This document shows, one piece after another, positions 42,347 through 50,927 of a stretch of DNA of 55,182 nt. A program made the position numbers and the translations under genes. The notes under the pieces were generated by a model. That model was not told the origin of the DNA. It worked only from the letters and a program-made list of their open reading frames with translations, and did not search any database. How positions within the stretch are numbered: the stretch's first letter is position 1; each line of letters begins with the position of its first letter. Source of the DNA: CAYSRC01 sp964446385 (GTDB lineage: Bacteria; Bacillota; Clostridia; Oscillospirales; Ruminococcaceae); NCBI GenBank assembly GCA_964446385.1, contig CAYUOH010000013.1:1-55182 (forward strand), read 5' to 3'.

Positions 42347-43588
42347 ATGAAAAAAGTATTAGCAGTTCTTCTTGCACTGGTTCTTTGCTTTTCCCTTGCC
42401 GCCTGCGGCAAAAAGGCCGAGGAACCCGTCCCTGCAGTAGATCCTGCCGCCCCTGAAAAAGAGGCTGATGCAGAACCCGAAAACACATTCAAGGCAGGTT
42501 TTATTTTCCTGCACGACGAGAACAGTACCTATGACCTCAACTTCATCAACGCCGCCAAGGCTGCTTGTGAATCTCTGGGCATAGAGTCCGTTCTCAAGAC
42601 CAACATTCCCGAGGGTCAGGAATGCTATGATGCAGCCTGCGATCTTGTCGATGCCGGCTGTGGCATCATCTTTGCCGACAGTTTCGGTCATGAGGACTTT
42701 ATGATCGAGGCTGCAAAGGAATTCCCCGAGGTTGAGTTCTGCCACGCTACAGGCACAAAGGCTCATACCGAAGGACTCAGCAACTACCACAACGCATTTG
42801 CCTCCATCTATGAAGGCCGCTACCTTGCCGGCATAGCCGCAGGCATGAAGATTAACGAAATGATTGATAACGGCGATATCACAGCCGAAGAGGCTCTTGT
42901 CGGTTATGTAGGTGCCTATACCTATGCCGAAGTTATGTCCGGTTACACCAGTTTCTTCCTCGGCATCCGCAGCGTATGCCCCTCCGCCGAAATGAAAGTA
43001 ACATTTACAGGTTCCTGGTATGACGAGACAGCTGAGAAGGAAGCCGCACAGAACCTTATAGACGACGGTTGCATTCTGATCAGCCAGCACGCCGATTCCA
43101 TGGGCGCTCCCACTGCCTGCGAGACCGCAGGAGTTCCTAATGTTTCCTACAACGGCAGCACTCTCTCCGCCGCCCCCAATACATTCATCGTTTCTTCCCG
43201 CATTGACTGGACTCCTTTCTTTGAATATGCCATTCAGAACGCTATGGACGGTACAGAATTCGAAGCTGACTGGACAGGTACAATTTCCACCGGTTCCGTT
43301 TGTCTTACCGATGTCAACACCAACGTAGCCGCCGAAGGTACCGTTGAGGCTATTGAAGAAGCTAAGGCCAAGCTCATTTCCGGTGAAATTCACGTTTTCG
43401 ATACCTCCACTTTCACAGTTGAAGGAAAGACCCTTGACAGCTATATGGCTGACATCGACACCGATGCCGCATATACAGGCGATACCGAGGTTATTTCCGA
43501 CGGTTACTTCCATGAAAGTGAATATCGTTCCGCACCTGCCTTTAATATCACTATTGACGGCATTACACTTCTTGATACTAAATTCTAA
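42347..43588 (+). CDS. BMP-family lipoprotein, nucleoside ABC importer binding protein
   Basis: A 413-residue lipoprotein. Signal peptide of ~20 residues ends in Leu-Ala-Ala-Cys (lipobox), followed by a Glu/Pro/Ala-rich linker and a two-lobed BMP (PnrA/Med) domain starting Lys-Ala-Gly-Phe-Ile-Phe-Leu-His-Asp near residue 51. BMP proteins bind purine nucleosides for NupNOPQ-type importers, which agrees with the guanine riboswitch upstream. Start at 42347 is set by the AGGAAGGA site and the signal peptide; a longer in-frame start lies inside the riboswitch terminator region. The gene has strongly C-biased third positions, typical of high expression. Confidence 0.93.
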   Translation: MKKVLAVLLALVLCFSLAACGKKAEEPVPAVDPAAPEKEADAEPENTFKAGFIFLHDENSTYDLNFINAAKAACESLGIESVLKTNIPEGQECYDAACDLVDAGCGIIFADSFGHEDFMIEAAKEFPEVEFCHATGTKAHTEGLSNYHNAFASIYEGRYLAGIAAGMKINEMIDNGDITAEEALVGYVGAYTYAEVMSGYTSFFLGIRSVCPSAEMKVTFTGSWYDETAEKEAAQNLIDDGCILISQHADSMGAPTACETAGVPNVSYNGSTLSAAPNTFIVSSRIDWTPFFEYAIQNAMDGTEFEADWTGTISTGSVCLTDVNTNVAAEGTVEAIEEAKAKLISGEIHVFDTSTFTVEGKTLDSYMADIDTDAAYTGDTEVISDGYFHESEYRSAPAFNITIDGITLLDTKF

Positions 43589-43717
43589 TTTTATCTGTTA
43601 TGCAGAGGAAGGTCTGAAAAAGGCCTTCCTCTTGTATTGCTTTAAAGGGGAACCGGAGGGCATACATCCGGCTGCCCTGTGACGCAGTATTCCGCAATTT
43701 TCGAAGGGAGAAAAGAT

Positions 43718-45283
43718 TTGAATACAACTTCTTCAGCAAACGTAGCCGGCGCCACAAACGCGACGGTAAAAATGCGCAATATAACAAAAAGGTTCGGCTC
43801 AATCGTAGCAAACGACAAGGCTTGGCTTGATATATATAAGGGCGATATTCTTGCCATTCTGGGCGAGAACGGCAGTGGCAAGACCACACTGATGAACATG
43901 TTGGCCGGAATCTATTTCCCCGATGAAGGTGAAATCTACATCAACGACGAGGAAGTTGTCATAAGATCTCCGCGTGACGCCTACAGATACGGCATCGGCA
44001 TGGTCCACCAGCATTTTTTACTGGTAGATGTGCTTACAGCAGCGGAAAATATTATCCTCGGTCTTGAAGGCAAAGAAAAGCTTGATATGAAGGAGGTCAA
44101 CGCCAGAGTAAAGGACCTCTGTGACCGTTACGGCTTTGATATTGACCCCAACCAGAAAATCTACAGTATGTCGGTTTCGCAGAAACAAACCGTTGAAATA
44201 GTAAAGGCTCTGTACCGCGGTGCCGAAATCCTTATTCTCGACGAACCTACTGCTGTACTTACTCCTCAGGAAACAGAAAAACTTTTTGAAGTTTTACGCA
44301 ATATGCGCGCCGACGGAAGGACAATTGTTCTTATTACCCACAAGCTTAACGAAGTAAAAGAACTTTCCGATCGTGTGGCAGTTCTGCGCAAAGGCCAGTT
44401 TATCGGAGATATGCTGACATCCGAAACCACCGAGCAGGAAATGATCAACATGCTTGTAGGACATCCAATATCTCTAAGTATTAACCGCCCAGAGCCTGTG
44501 AACCCCAGACCCCGCATCCAGATTGACGGCCTTACAGTTCGCAGCATAGACGGCGTGCTCAAACTGGACAACGTGTCTTTTGTGGCGCAGAGCGGAGAGG
44601 TGCTTGGTATTGCCGGGATTTCCGGAAGCGGACAGAAAGAGCTCCTTGAGGCCATTGCAGGCTTGCAGCCTGTTGAAGCGGGCAGTATCCAGTATGTGAA
44701 CGACGACGGAACGAAGGAACAGATTATTGGCAAGGATCCTCTGGCAATTTCCGAGATGGGCGTTACGCTGTCTTTCGTGCCGGAAGACCGTCTCGGCATG
44801 GGCCTTGTCAGTGAGATGGATATCTCATCCAACATGATGCTGCGCAGTTTCAGAAAGGGTAAATCGGCCTTCCTTAACCTAAAGTTCCCGACGGACCTTG
44901 CGCAGGATGTCGTGAACAGGCTTGGGGTTGTTACCCCCGGCATCGACATATCCGTAGGTAAACTTTCCGGAGGAAATGTCCAGAAGGTTCTTGTAGGTAG
45001 GGAAATTGCCTTTGCGCCGACAGTCCTGCTTACAGCGTATGCGGTTAGAGGACTCGATATCAATTCTTCATATATGATTTACGACCTGATAAACGAGCAG
45101 AAGAATAAGGGTGTTGCGGTTATTTATGTCGGTGAGGATCTTGATGTTCTTCTGGATCTTTCAGACAGAGTTCTGGTACTCTGCGACGGCAAAGTCAGCG
45201 GAATTGTTGAAGGCAGAAACGCAGACAAGCAGGAAGTCGGACATATGATGACAAGTGTCGGAGGAAACGGTAAAAATGAATAA
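43718..45283 (+). CDS. Nucleoside ABC importer ATPase (two ABC domains)
   Basis: A 521-residue double ATPase. The first domain has Walker A Gly-Glu-Asn-Gly-Ser-Gly-Lys-Thr-Thr, a signature reading Val-Ser-Gln-Lys-Gln and Walker B Ile-Leu-Asp-Glu-Pro. The second has a degenerate Walker A (Gly-Ser-Gly-Gln-Lys), a normal Leu-Ser-Gly-Gly-Asn signature, and Thr-Ala-Tyr-Ala-Val-Arg-Gly-Leu-Asp where relatives have Pro-Thr-Arg-Gly. One active and one degenerate site is normal for this carbohydrate/nucleoside importer class. I favour TTG at 43718 because GGGAG precedes it; an in-frame GTG at 43679 lacks a close site. It overlaps the next gene by 8 bases. Confidence 0.9.
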   Translation: MNTTSSANVAGATNATVKMRNITKRFGSIVANDKAWLDIYKGDILAILGENGSGKTTLMNMLAGIYFPDEGEIYINDEEVVIRSPRDAYRYGIGMVHQHFLLVDVLTAAENIILGLEGKEKLDMKEVNARVKDLCDRYGFDIDPNQKIYSMSVSQKQTVEIVKALYRGAEILILDEPTAVLTPQETEKLFEVLRNMRADGRTIVLITHKLNEVKELSDRVAVLRKGQFIGDMLTSETTEQEMINMLVGHPISLSINRPEPVNPRPRIQIDGLTVRSIDGVLKLDNVSFVAQSGEVLGIAGISGSGQKELLEAIAGLQPVEAGSIQYVNDDGTKEQIIGKDPLAISEMGVTLSFVPEDRLGMGLVSEMDISSNMMLRSFRKGKSAFLNLKFPTDLAQDVVNRLGVVTPGIDISVGKLSGGNVQKVLVGREIAFAPTVLLTAYAVRGLDINSSYMIYDLINEQKNKGVAVIYVGEDLDVLLDLSDRVLVLCDGKVSGIVEGRNADKQEVGHMMTSVGGNGKNE

Positions 45284-46385
45284 GCGCGATACTCCGTTAT
45301 TCCATATTACCAAGCGTAACGATTTCCCGTGGTACAAGGCCTGGCTTATCCGTGGCGCTGCAATTATCATCGCACTGGCGGCATGCGCTCTGGTAACCAC
45401 GTTGTTGACGGGTGAAAATCCCCTTGGAATTTACAAGACAATATTTGAAGGTGCTTTCGGTACTGTACGCAAGACCTGGGTCCTGGCCCAGAACATAGCG
45501 ATTCTGCTATGTATATCCCTTGCGGTCACGCCCGCGTTCAAAATGAAATTCTGGAACATCGGCGGCGAAGGACAGGTGCTTATGGGATGCCTTGCCACCG
45601 CTACCTGTATGATACTCATTGGCGACAAAGTTCCCGGCTGGTTTCTTATAATAATTATGTTTGTTTCCGCTGTTCTGTTCGGCGGAATCTGGGGCGCCAT
45701 TCCGGCACTCTTCAAGGCAAAATGGAACACAAACGAAACGCTGTTCACCCTAATGATGAACTATGTGGCGACACAGATAGTAGCCTATTTTACTATCAAA
45801 TGGGAGGTCCCGAAGGGATCGGGCAAAATCGGCATAATCAATCAGAATTCCGAGGCCGGATGGCTGCCAAAAATCGCCGGACAGAAATACCTTCTTAATG
45901 TTCTGGTAGTCGCAGGCCTATTAATATTAGTATATATATACCTGAAATATACCAAGCACGGCTATGAAATTTCCGTCGTCGGAGGCAGCGAGCGTACCGC
46001 CCGTTATGTAGGAATCAAGGTCGGGAAGGTAATAATAAGAACCATGTTCCTTTCCGGAGCTATCTGCGGCATCGCCGGATTCCTGCTTGTTGCTGGCACG
46101 GATCATACTCTTACAACGACTCTGGCCGCCGGGCGCGGTTTTACTGCGGTTATGGTTTCATGGCTGGCCCAGTTCAATCCGTTGATCATGATAGCATCCA
46201 GCTTCCTTCTCGCATTCCTCGGAAAGGGCGCGGGCGAGGTCTCTACAGTATTCGGGCTCAACCAGAGTTTTTCTGATATCCTCACCGGCATTATCCTGTT
46301 TTTTATTATCGGAAGCGAGTTCTTTATCACATACAAGCTTGTTCGCACAAAAACCGATGCCGGCAAAAAGGAGGTAGAAGAATAA
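45276..46385 (+). CDS. Nucleoside ABC importer permease, first subunit
   Basis: A 369-residue permease of the BPD_transp_2 (RbsC/YufP-like) class with about ten spans. It contains Phe-Trp-Asn-Ile-Gly-Gly-Glu-Gly-Gln near residue 95 and Asn-Glu-Thr-Leu-Phe-Thr-Leu-Met-Met-Asn-Tyr near 160, typical of the larger permease of BMP-type importers. The ATG at 45276 follows a GGAGGAAACGG site and lies inside the end of the ATPase gene. Its stop overlaps the next start as TAATG, so the operon is translationally coupled. Confidence 0.9.
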   Translation: MNKRDTPLFHITKRNDFPWYKAWLIRGAAIIIALAACALVTTLLTGENPLGIYKTIFEGAFGTVRKTWVLAQNIAILLCISLAVTPAFKMKFWNIGGEGQVLMGCLATATCMILIGDKVPGWFLIIIMFVSAVLFGGIWGAIPALFKAKWNTNETLFTLMMNYVATQIVAYFTIKWEVPKGSGKIGIINQNSEAGWLPKIAGQKYLLNVLVVAGLLILVYIYLKYTKHGYEISVVGGSERTARYVGIKVGKVIIRTMFLSGAICGIAGFLLVAGTDHTLTTTLAAGRGFTAVMVSWLAQFNPLIMIASSFLLAFLGKGAGEVSTVFGLNQSFSDILTGIILFFIIGSEFFITYKLVRTKTDAGKKEVEE

Positions 46386-47374
46386 TGTTCAGTTTTCTTG
46401 TTTCTTTTCTGCCTAGAGCCGTTATGCAGGGTGTTCCTCTTCTGTTTGGATGTGTGGGAGAAACCCTGACGGAAAAATCAGGCAACCTTAACCTAGGTAT
46501 TCCCGGAATAATGTATGTCGGCGGTATCAGCGGAGTTATCGGTGCGTTTATATACGAACAGAACGCTGTCGTAATGTCACCTTTCTGGACAATAGCAGTA
46601 CCTCTTTTGTCATCACTTACGGGTTCACTGCTTATGGGTTTGATTTACTGTTTCCTTACGGTATCGTTAAGGGCAAATCAGAACGTTACAGGTCTTGCCC
46701 TTACCACATTTGGCATCGGTATCGGAAACTTCTTCGGTGGTTCTCTTATTAAGCTGACCAACAGTGAGGTCCCCTCAATTGCCCTTTCTGCCACAAGCAA
46801 ATGCTTCAGCGCGTCGCTGCCTTTCGCATCCAAACTCGGCTGGTTCGGTAAAATTTTCTTATCATATGGATTCCTTGCTTATCTTGCCGTGTTATTGGCT
46901 GTACTTGCAGGCAACTTCCTTAATAAGACACGTACCGGTCTTCAGCTCAAAGCTGTCGGCGAAAATCCCGCTACAGCGGATGCCGCCGGTATCAACGTTG
47001 AAAAATATAAATATATCGCAACATGCATAGGAAGTATGATAGCTGGCCTCGGCGGACTTTACTATGTAATGGACTACGCCAGCGGCGTCTGGTCAAACGA
47101 CGCCTTCGGTGACCGCGGATGGCTGGTTATTGCTCTTGTCATTTTCACAATATGGAAACCTTTCAACGGTATCTGGGCATCATTCCTGTTCGGCGGTCTT
47201 TACATCCTTTATCTGTTTCTCCCAACAGGAACTAATCTAGCTGTGGGTGAGCTATACAAAATGATTCCCTACGCCGTAACCCTTTTGGTACTGATTATTA
47301 CCAGCATGCGCGACAGACGAGAAGATCAGCCTCCCGCAGCGCTGGGTCTCAGTTATTTCAGGGAGAATCGTTGA
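46385..47374 (+). CDS. Nucleoside ABC importer permease, second subunit
   Basis: A 329-residue permease with about nine spans, the YufQ-like partner. The early Thr-Glu-Lys-Ser-Gly-Asn-Leu-Asn-Leu-Gly-Ile-Pro-Gly motif and Lys-Ala-Val-Gly-Glu-Asn-Pro-Ala-Thr-Ala-Asp-Ala-Ala-Gly-Ile coupling segment are family hallmarks. A GGAGG site lies in the end of the preceding gene. Its stop overlaps the start of a decayed HAD gene as TGATG, showing that the operon once continued. Confidence 0.9.
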   Translation: MFSFLVSFLPRAVMQGVPLLFGCVGETLTEKSGNLNLGIPGIMYVGGISGVIGAFIYEQNAVVMSPFWTIAVPLLSSLTGSLLMGLIYCFLTVSLRANQNVTGLALTTFGIGIGNFFGGSLIKLTNSEVPSIALSATSKCFSASLPFASKLGWFGKIFLSYGFLAYLAVLLAVLAGNFLNKTRTGLQLKAVGENPATADAAGINVEKYKYIATCIGSMIAGLGGLYYVMDYASGVWSNDAFGDRGWLVIALVIFTIWKPFNGIWASFLFGGLYILYLFLPTGTNLAVGELYKMIPYAVTLLVLIITSMRDRREDQPPAALGLSYFRENR

Positions 47375-47530
47375 TGAGTTTTTCCACCGCCTTTTTTTGA
47401 TTTTGACGATACGCTTACCGATCCCGCTTTGGTAATATATAAAAGTATTATTCATGCTTTTGTAAAAGGCAGGTGCTCACGGCAATGTCCACGATTACTA
47501 TCGCTGGATAGCTTGAAGAGATACTGCTGA
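47374..47530 (+). pseudogene. Decayed HAD-superfamily phosphatase gene (5' fragment)
   Basis: The ATG at 47374 overlaps the permease stop. It reads Met-Ser-Phe-Ser-Thr-Ala-Phe-Phe and then stops at 47398 because of a seven-T run. With six T the frame continues Asp-Phe-Asp-Asp-Thr-Leu-Thr-Asp, a perfect HAD motif I, and about 15 more residues of normal HAD sequence to roughly 47460. After that the similarity ends. The rest of the gene (usually ~200 residues) is missing. It was probably a nucleotidase-type phosphatase of the nucleoside import operon. A sequencing slip could explain the frameshift but not the truncation. Confidence 0.7.
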
Positions 47531-47576
47531 AACATCAATAATGTGTGAGCACCCTTTCCCCCGGGTGCTCATTTTT
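47472..47576 (+). promoter_or_regulatory. Candidate attenuator: competing hairpins ending in a terminator
   Basis: GGTGCTCAC at 47472-47480 can pair with GTGAGCACC at 47545-47553. The same downstream segment also pairs as TGAGCACCC (47546-47554) with GGGTGCTCA (47563-47571), followed by TTTTT. The two structures are mutually exclusive, as in an antiterminator/terminator switch. A CTATC/GATAG hairpin lies between. It sits directly before the rlmA-type gene. No known riboswitch class was recognised. Confidence 0.6.
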
Positions 47577-47597
47577 GAAAAATAACGGAGAAAAAGT

Positions 47598-48431
47598 ATG
47601 ATTGAAATTCTGTGCCCGATCTGTAAGGATCCTCTGATCAAAAACGAAGGCGCAATGAAATGTGAAAACGGTCACAGCTACGACATTTCACGTAAAGGAT
47701 ATGTTAATCTCCTGCCGTCGTCGGGTACCGGGCATCATGGTGATGACAGATTGATGGTAAAGGCGCGCACACATTTTCTTGATGGGGGATACTATGACAG
47801 GTTGTCCGCTGAAATATGCGGTATGGTACTCAGATTTCTTCCCCGCGGCGGGTCTCTTATCGATGCAGGCTGCGGAGAGGGTAAGTATACCGGTGACATT
47901 TTTAACACCCTGGCTGAGAATAATCTCGGGGCAGATCTAGTCGGTCTGGATATTTCAAAGGAAGCTATTAATGCCCTTGTGGCCCGGAACCGTGAGATAC
48001 GGGCATTTGTGGTGTCGACCTCCTCAATTCCAGTCGACGAAAACAGCGTTGACGTTCTTTTGAATGTATTTTCTCCTTTTTTCCCTGAAGAATTCTCACG
48101 TGTTCTGAAACCGGACGGAGTGCTGATACGGGTTGTACCCGATGTAAATCATCTCTGGGAACTGAAGAAGCTGGTATATGACACACCTTATAAAAATCCT
48201 ACTGCAGAGGCACAACTGGAGGGTTTTACCCTGATAGAATGTCGGGAACTTAAATACAAAATTAACATTACGGATAACGAGATTATAAACGATTTGTTTT
48301 TGATGACACCTTATTTTTACAAAACCGGTAAAATGGATCAGGAAAAACTGAAGAATGTCGATAATCTATCTGTTTCGCTTGAATTTGTGCTTTGTGTCTA
48401 CCTTCCCGGAGCAGACAGGGGTGATATATGA
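47598..48431 (+). CDS. RlmA-family 23S rRNA guanine-N1 methyltransferase
   Basis: A 277-residue enzyme. An N-terminal zinc finger (Cys-Pro-Ile-Cys...Cys-x2-Gly-His) is followed by the RlmA-type Tyr-Asp-Ile-Ser-Arg-Lys-Gly-Tyr-Val-Asn-Leu-Leu and Asp-Asp...Met-Val-Lys-Ala-Arg motifs. A Rossmann methyltransferase core follows (Leu-Ile-Asp-Ala-Gly-Cys-Gly-Glu-Gly near residue 92; Asn-Val-Phe-Ser-Pro-Phe). RlmA enzymes methylate G745 or G748 of 23S rRNA at the exit tunnel, which influences macrolide-type drug binding. It overlaps the Crp/Fnr gene by four bases (ATGA). Confidence 0.9.
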   Translation: MIEILCPICKDPLIKNEGAMKCENGHSYDISRKGYVNLLPSSGTGHHGDDRLMVKARTHFLDGGYYDRLSAEICGMVLRFLPRGGSLIDAGCGEGKYTGDIFNTLAENNLGADLVGLDISKEAINALVARNREIRAFVVSTSSIPVDENSVDVLLNVFSPFFPEEFSRVLKPDGVLIRVVPDVNHLWELKKLVYDTPYKNPTAEAQLEGFTLIECRELKYKINITDNEIINDLFLMTPYFYKTGKMDQEKLKNVDNLSVSLEFVLCVYLPGADRGDI

Positions 48432-49072
48432 TGTACGAAGAAATTATAAACAAATGTCCTTTGTTCAGCGGGCTTTCGGGAGACAGCCTGCAGACAGCAC
48501 TCCGGTTTTTCAATGCTGTGGAAAAGAAATATCCTGCCGGACAGATTCTCAACCGTCCCGGTGAACCACTCAGTAATTTCGGGCTTGTTCTTTCCGGAAA
48601 CGTGCAGGTTTGTATGGACGATATCAACGGAACCAGGATAATTATGGCCGGTGTTGCGCCTGGCGAAACATTCGGAGAGTCACTGTGCTTGCTGAAACGC
48701 GAAGCAGACATCATAATAATCTGTGTCACCGAAACCGTTCTGCTGGTGATGAATACAGATTCTCTGTACAATAATTCCGGCAGCCCCGACGGTGCCGAAT
48801 TATCCAGACGCTTCTGTGCCATGTTGGCATCGCGTACTCTGAAGATGAATGACAGGATACAGTTATTGTCTCAGAACGGAATACGGGACAAGATAATCAC
48901 GCTACTTTCACAGTATGCTGTTCACGGCAGCGATGAGGTTTTTCTTCCTTTCAATAGGGAAACACTCGCTGTGTACCTTGGAGTGAACCGAAGTGCTCTT
49001 TCACGTGAACTTGGTAAAATGAGAGACGCAGGGATTATAGAATTTTGTAAAAACAGGTTCAAAATATTATAA
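48428..49072 (+). CDS. Crp/Fnr-family transcriptional regulator
   Basis: A 214-residue regulator: an N-terminal cNMP-binding-type beta-barrel (Gly-Glu-Pro-Leu-Ser-Asn-Phe-Gly...Gly-Glu-Thr-Phe-Gly-Glu) and a C-terminal Crp winged helix (Phe-Asn-Arg-Glu-Thr-Leu-Ala-Val-Tyr-Leu-Gly-Val-Asn-Arg-Ser-Ala-Leu-Ser-Arg-Glu). No N-terminal Cys cluster for Fe-S or Arg/Ser pair for cAMP is evident, so the effector is unknown. It is translationally coupled to rlmA. A 14-bp palindrome immediately after its stop lies at the activator position of the next promoter, so it probably controls the ABC importer genes that follow. Confidence 0.9.
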   Translation: MMYEEIINKCPLFSGLSGDSLQTALRFFNAVEKKYPAGQILNRPGEPLSNFGLVLSGNVQVCMDDINGTRIIMAGVAPGETFGESLCLLKREADIIIICVTETVLLVMNTDSLYNNSGSPDGAELSRRFCAMLASRTLKMNDRIQLLSQNGIRDKIITLLSQYAVHGSDEVFLPFNRETLAVYLGVNRSALSRELGKMRDAGIIEFCKNRFKIL

Positions 49073-49076
49073 AAAC

Positions 49077-49117
49077 GTTGCATATGCAACATAATAATGA
49101 TATATTTCTGTTATAAT
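49077..49117 (+). promoter_or_regulatory. Crp/Fnr-type palindrome and promoter of the ABC importer
   Basis: GTTGCATATGCAAC at 49077-49090 is a perfect 14-bp palindrome. TATAAT lies at 49112-49117 with no good -35. The palindrome centre is about 40-41 bases before the predicted start, the class II activator position for Crp/Fnr proteins. Confidence 0.78.
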
Positions 49118-49144
49118 TACTTCAAAGAAATGGAGTGATTATTA

Positions 49145-50185
49145 ATGATAAAAAAACTATTTGCCATATTTCTTATGCTGACTGTGATTCTGAGCCTTTT
49201 CGCAGGATGCAAGAAGGAAGCTGTTCCTGCACAGCCCGAACCGGCCACCGATTCCGATAATTCTGCCTCAGCGCAGCCTGAGCAGGAGACCGAACCCGTC
49301 ACTATACATTTGGCCGGTCTCAAGGGACCGACGTCCATAGGTCTTGTAAAGCTGATGGAGGACAATGAAACCGGTACTACAGAAAATAATTATGAGTTTA
49401 CCGTTGCAGGAAGCGCAGATGAGATTACACCATCCCTGATTCAGGGAAAGCTTGATATGGCGGCACTGCCCGTGAATCTGGCATCGGTTCTATATAATAA
49501 AACCGAGGGTGATATTCAGATTCTTGCAGTGAATACCCTCGGAGTATTGTATATTGTAGGAAAAGGAACCGAAATCAACGGATTCGCAGACCTTGCCGGA
49601 AAAACGATTTACGCTACCGGTCAGGGAAGTACACCTGAATACAATCTGAGATATCTTCTTTCTCAGAACGGTCTGGATCCGGATAAGGACGTTACTATAG
49701 AGTTCAAATCCGAACCGGCAGAAATAGTGAATATTTTGTCATCCTCCGAAGAGGGTATTGCTATGCTGCCCCAGCCGTACGTTATCGCGGCATCCGCACA
49801 GGTTGAAGGGCTTGAAGTCAAATTAAGTCTGTCGGATGAATGGGACAGCCTCGAAAACGGCAGCATGATGGTTACCGGAGTTCTGGCGGTCCGCAGACAG
49901 TTTGTCGAAGAAAACCCAGACGTTGTAGAAAAGTTTCTGAAGGATTACGCAGCGTCTGTTGATTACGTAAACAGCAATGTTGACGACGCGGCGGAGCTTG
50001 TCGAAAAATATGACCTGTTCAAGGCTGCCGTTGCAAAGAAGGCAATTCTTCTGTGCAACGTTGTATATATAGCCGGAAAGGACATGACAGAACCTGTGGA
50101 AAAATATCTTCAGGTCCTGTTTGAAGAAAATCCCCAGGCAGTAGGCGGAAAGCTGCCGGACAGTGATTTTTACTATGAAGGTTAA
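49145..50185 (+). CDS. ABC importer substrate-binding lipoprotein (NMT1/SsuA-like)
   Basis: A 346-residue lipoprotein: signal peptide with Leu-Phe-Ala-Gly-Cys lipobox, a Pro/Glu/Gln-rich linker to ~residue 50, then a type II binding fold of the NMT1/TauA/SsuA group (Gly-Leu-Lys-Gly-Pro-Thr-Ser-Ile-Gly, Leu-Asp-Met-Ala-Ala-Leu-Pro, Gly-Gln-Gly-Ser-Thr-Pro). The ligand could be a sulfonate, a thiamine precursor, riboflavin or another small anion; the sequence does not decide. The ATG follows GGAGTG. It is the first gene of a three-gene importer operon controlled by the upstream palindrome. Confidence 0.88.
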   Translation: MIKKLFAIFLMLTVILSLFAGCKKEAVPAQPEPATDSDNSASAQPEQETEPVTIHLAGLKGPTSIGLVKLMEDNETGTTENNYEFTVAGSADEITPSLIQGKLDMAALPVNLASVLYNKTEGDIQILAVNTLGVLYIVGKGTEINGFADLAGKTIYATGQGSTPEYNLRYLLSQNGLDPDKDVTIEFKSEPAEIVNILSSSEEGIAMLPQPYVIAASAQVEGLEVKLSLSDEWDSLENGSMMVTGVLAVRRQFVEENPDVVEKFLKDYAASVDYVNSNVDDAAELVEKYDLFKAAVAKKAILLCNVVYIAGKDMTEPVEKYLQVLFEENPQAVGGKLPDSDFYYEG

Positions 50186-50927
50186 TGATATAGCAAAAAA
50201 AGTTATATTCACATCGCTGCTGCTTGCCGTATGGCAGGCGGCAGCGATGTTGGTTGATAAAAGCTTTCTGCTGGCCTCCCCGGTGCAGGTCGTAATACGC
50301 CTGTATGCACTTGTTGCGGAGCCCGGCTTTTTTTCATCAGTCTGGTCCAGTTTCTCCAAAATAGCTTTGGGATTTCTATTGGGCCTTGCCGCGGGTGTGC
50401 TTGGCGCCGTGCTGTCGGGACGATTCAGCTGGGTCAGGATGACGCTTAATCCTCTTTTTTCAGTTGTAAAATCTGTGCCGGTGGCGTCGTTTATCATTAT
50501 TGCTCTTGTATGGCTGTCTTCCGGCAGTTTGCCTTCCTTTATCTCATTTCTGATGGTTGTCCCGGTCGTTTATACGAATATCCTAGGAGGAATTGAGACT
50601 CTGGACCCGAAAATGAAGGAAATGGGATACCTGTTCAATGTAAGTCCTTTGAAAAAGCTAATATTTATCGATCTGCCTCAGCTTAAACCGCATATTACAT
50701 CTGCATGCAGGCTATCCATTGGTCTGGCCTGGAAATCCGGCATTGCGGCAGAGGTTATCGGACTTCCCTCAGGCTCAATCGGACGTATGCTGTACAACGC
50801 CAAGGTGTATTTTGAAACTGCAGATCTGTTTGCATGGACGCTTGTTATTGTTCTGGTCAGCGTAGTCTGTGAAAAGCTTTTTATTATGCTGATCGATCAT
50901 TTGTACAGGAGGCTTGAAAAACTGTGA
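50175..50927 (+). CDS. ABC importer permease (SsuC/TauC-like)
   Basis: A 250-residue BPD_transp_1 permease with six spans and the Glu-Met-Gly-Tyr-Leu-Phe-Asn-Val-Ser coupling helix region typical of nitrate/sulfonate/taurine importers. The ATG at 50175 overlaps the binding-protein gene by 11 bases; a GTG at 50163 is a less likely start. The stop overlaps the GTG of the ATPase gene. Confidence 0.88.
   Translation: MKVNDIAKKVIFTSLLLAVWQAAAMLVDKSFLLASPVQVVIRLYALVAEPGFFSSVWSSFSKIALGFLLGLAAGVLGAVLSGRFSWVRMTLNPLFSVVKSVPVASFIIIALVWLSSGSLPSFISFLMVVPVVYTNILGGIETLDPKMKEMGYLFNVSPLKKLIFIDLPQLKPHITSACRLSIGLAWKSGIAAEVIGLPSGSIGRMLYNAKVYFETADLFAWTLVIVLVSVVCEKLFIMLIDHLYRRLEKL

Noticed and set aside
42359..43513. 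A 384-codon open frame on the minus strand opposite the BMP lipoprotein gene
   Set aside because: It mirrors a highly expressed gene with strongly C-biased third positions, which removes stops on the other strand. Its product is a low-complexity Gly/Val/Cys-rich sequence without a family.
44266..45063. A 265-codon minus-strand frame opposite the nucleoside ATPase
   Set aside because: It is a Ser/Pro/Arg-rich shadow of the ABC ATPase coding strand.
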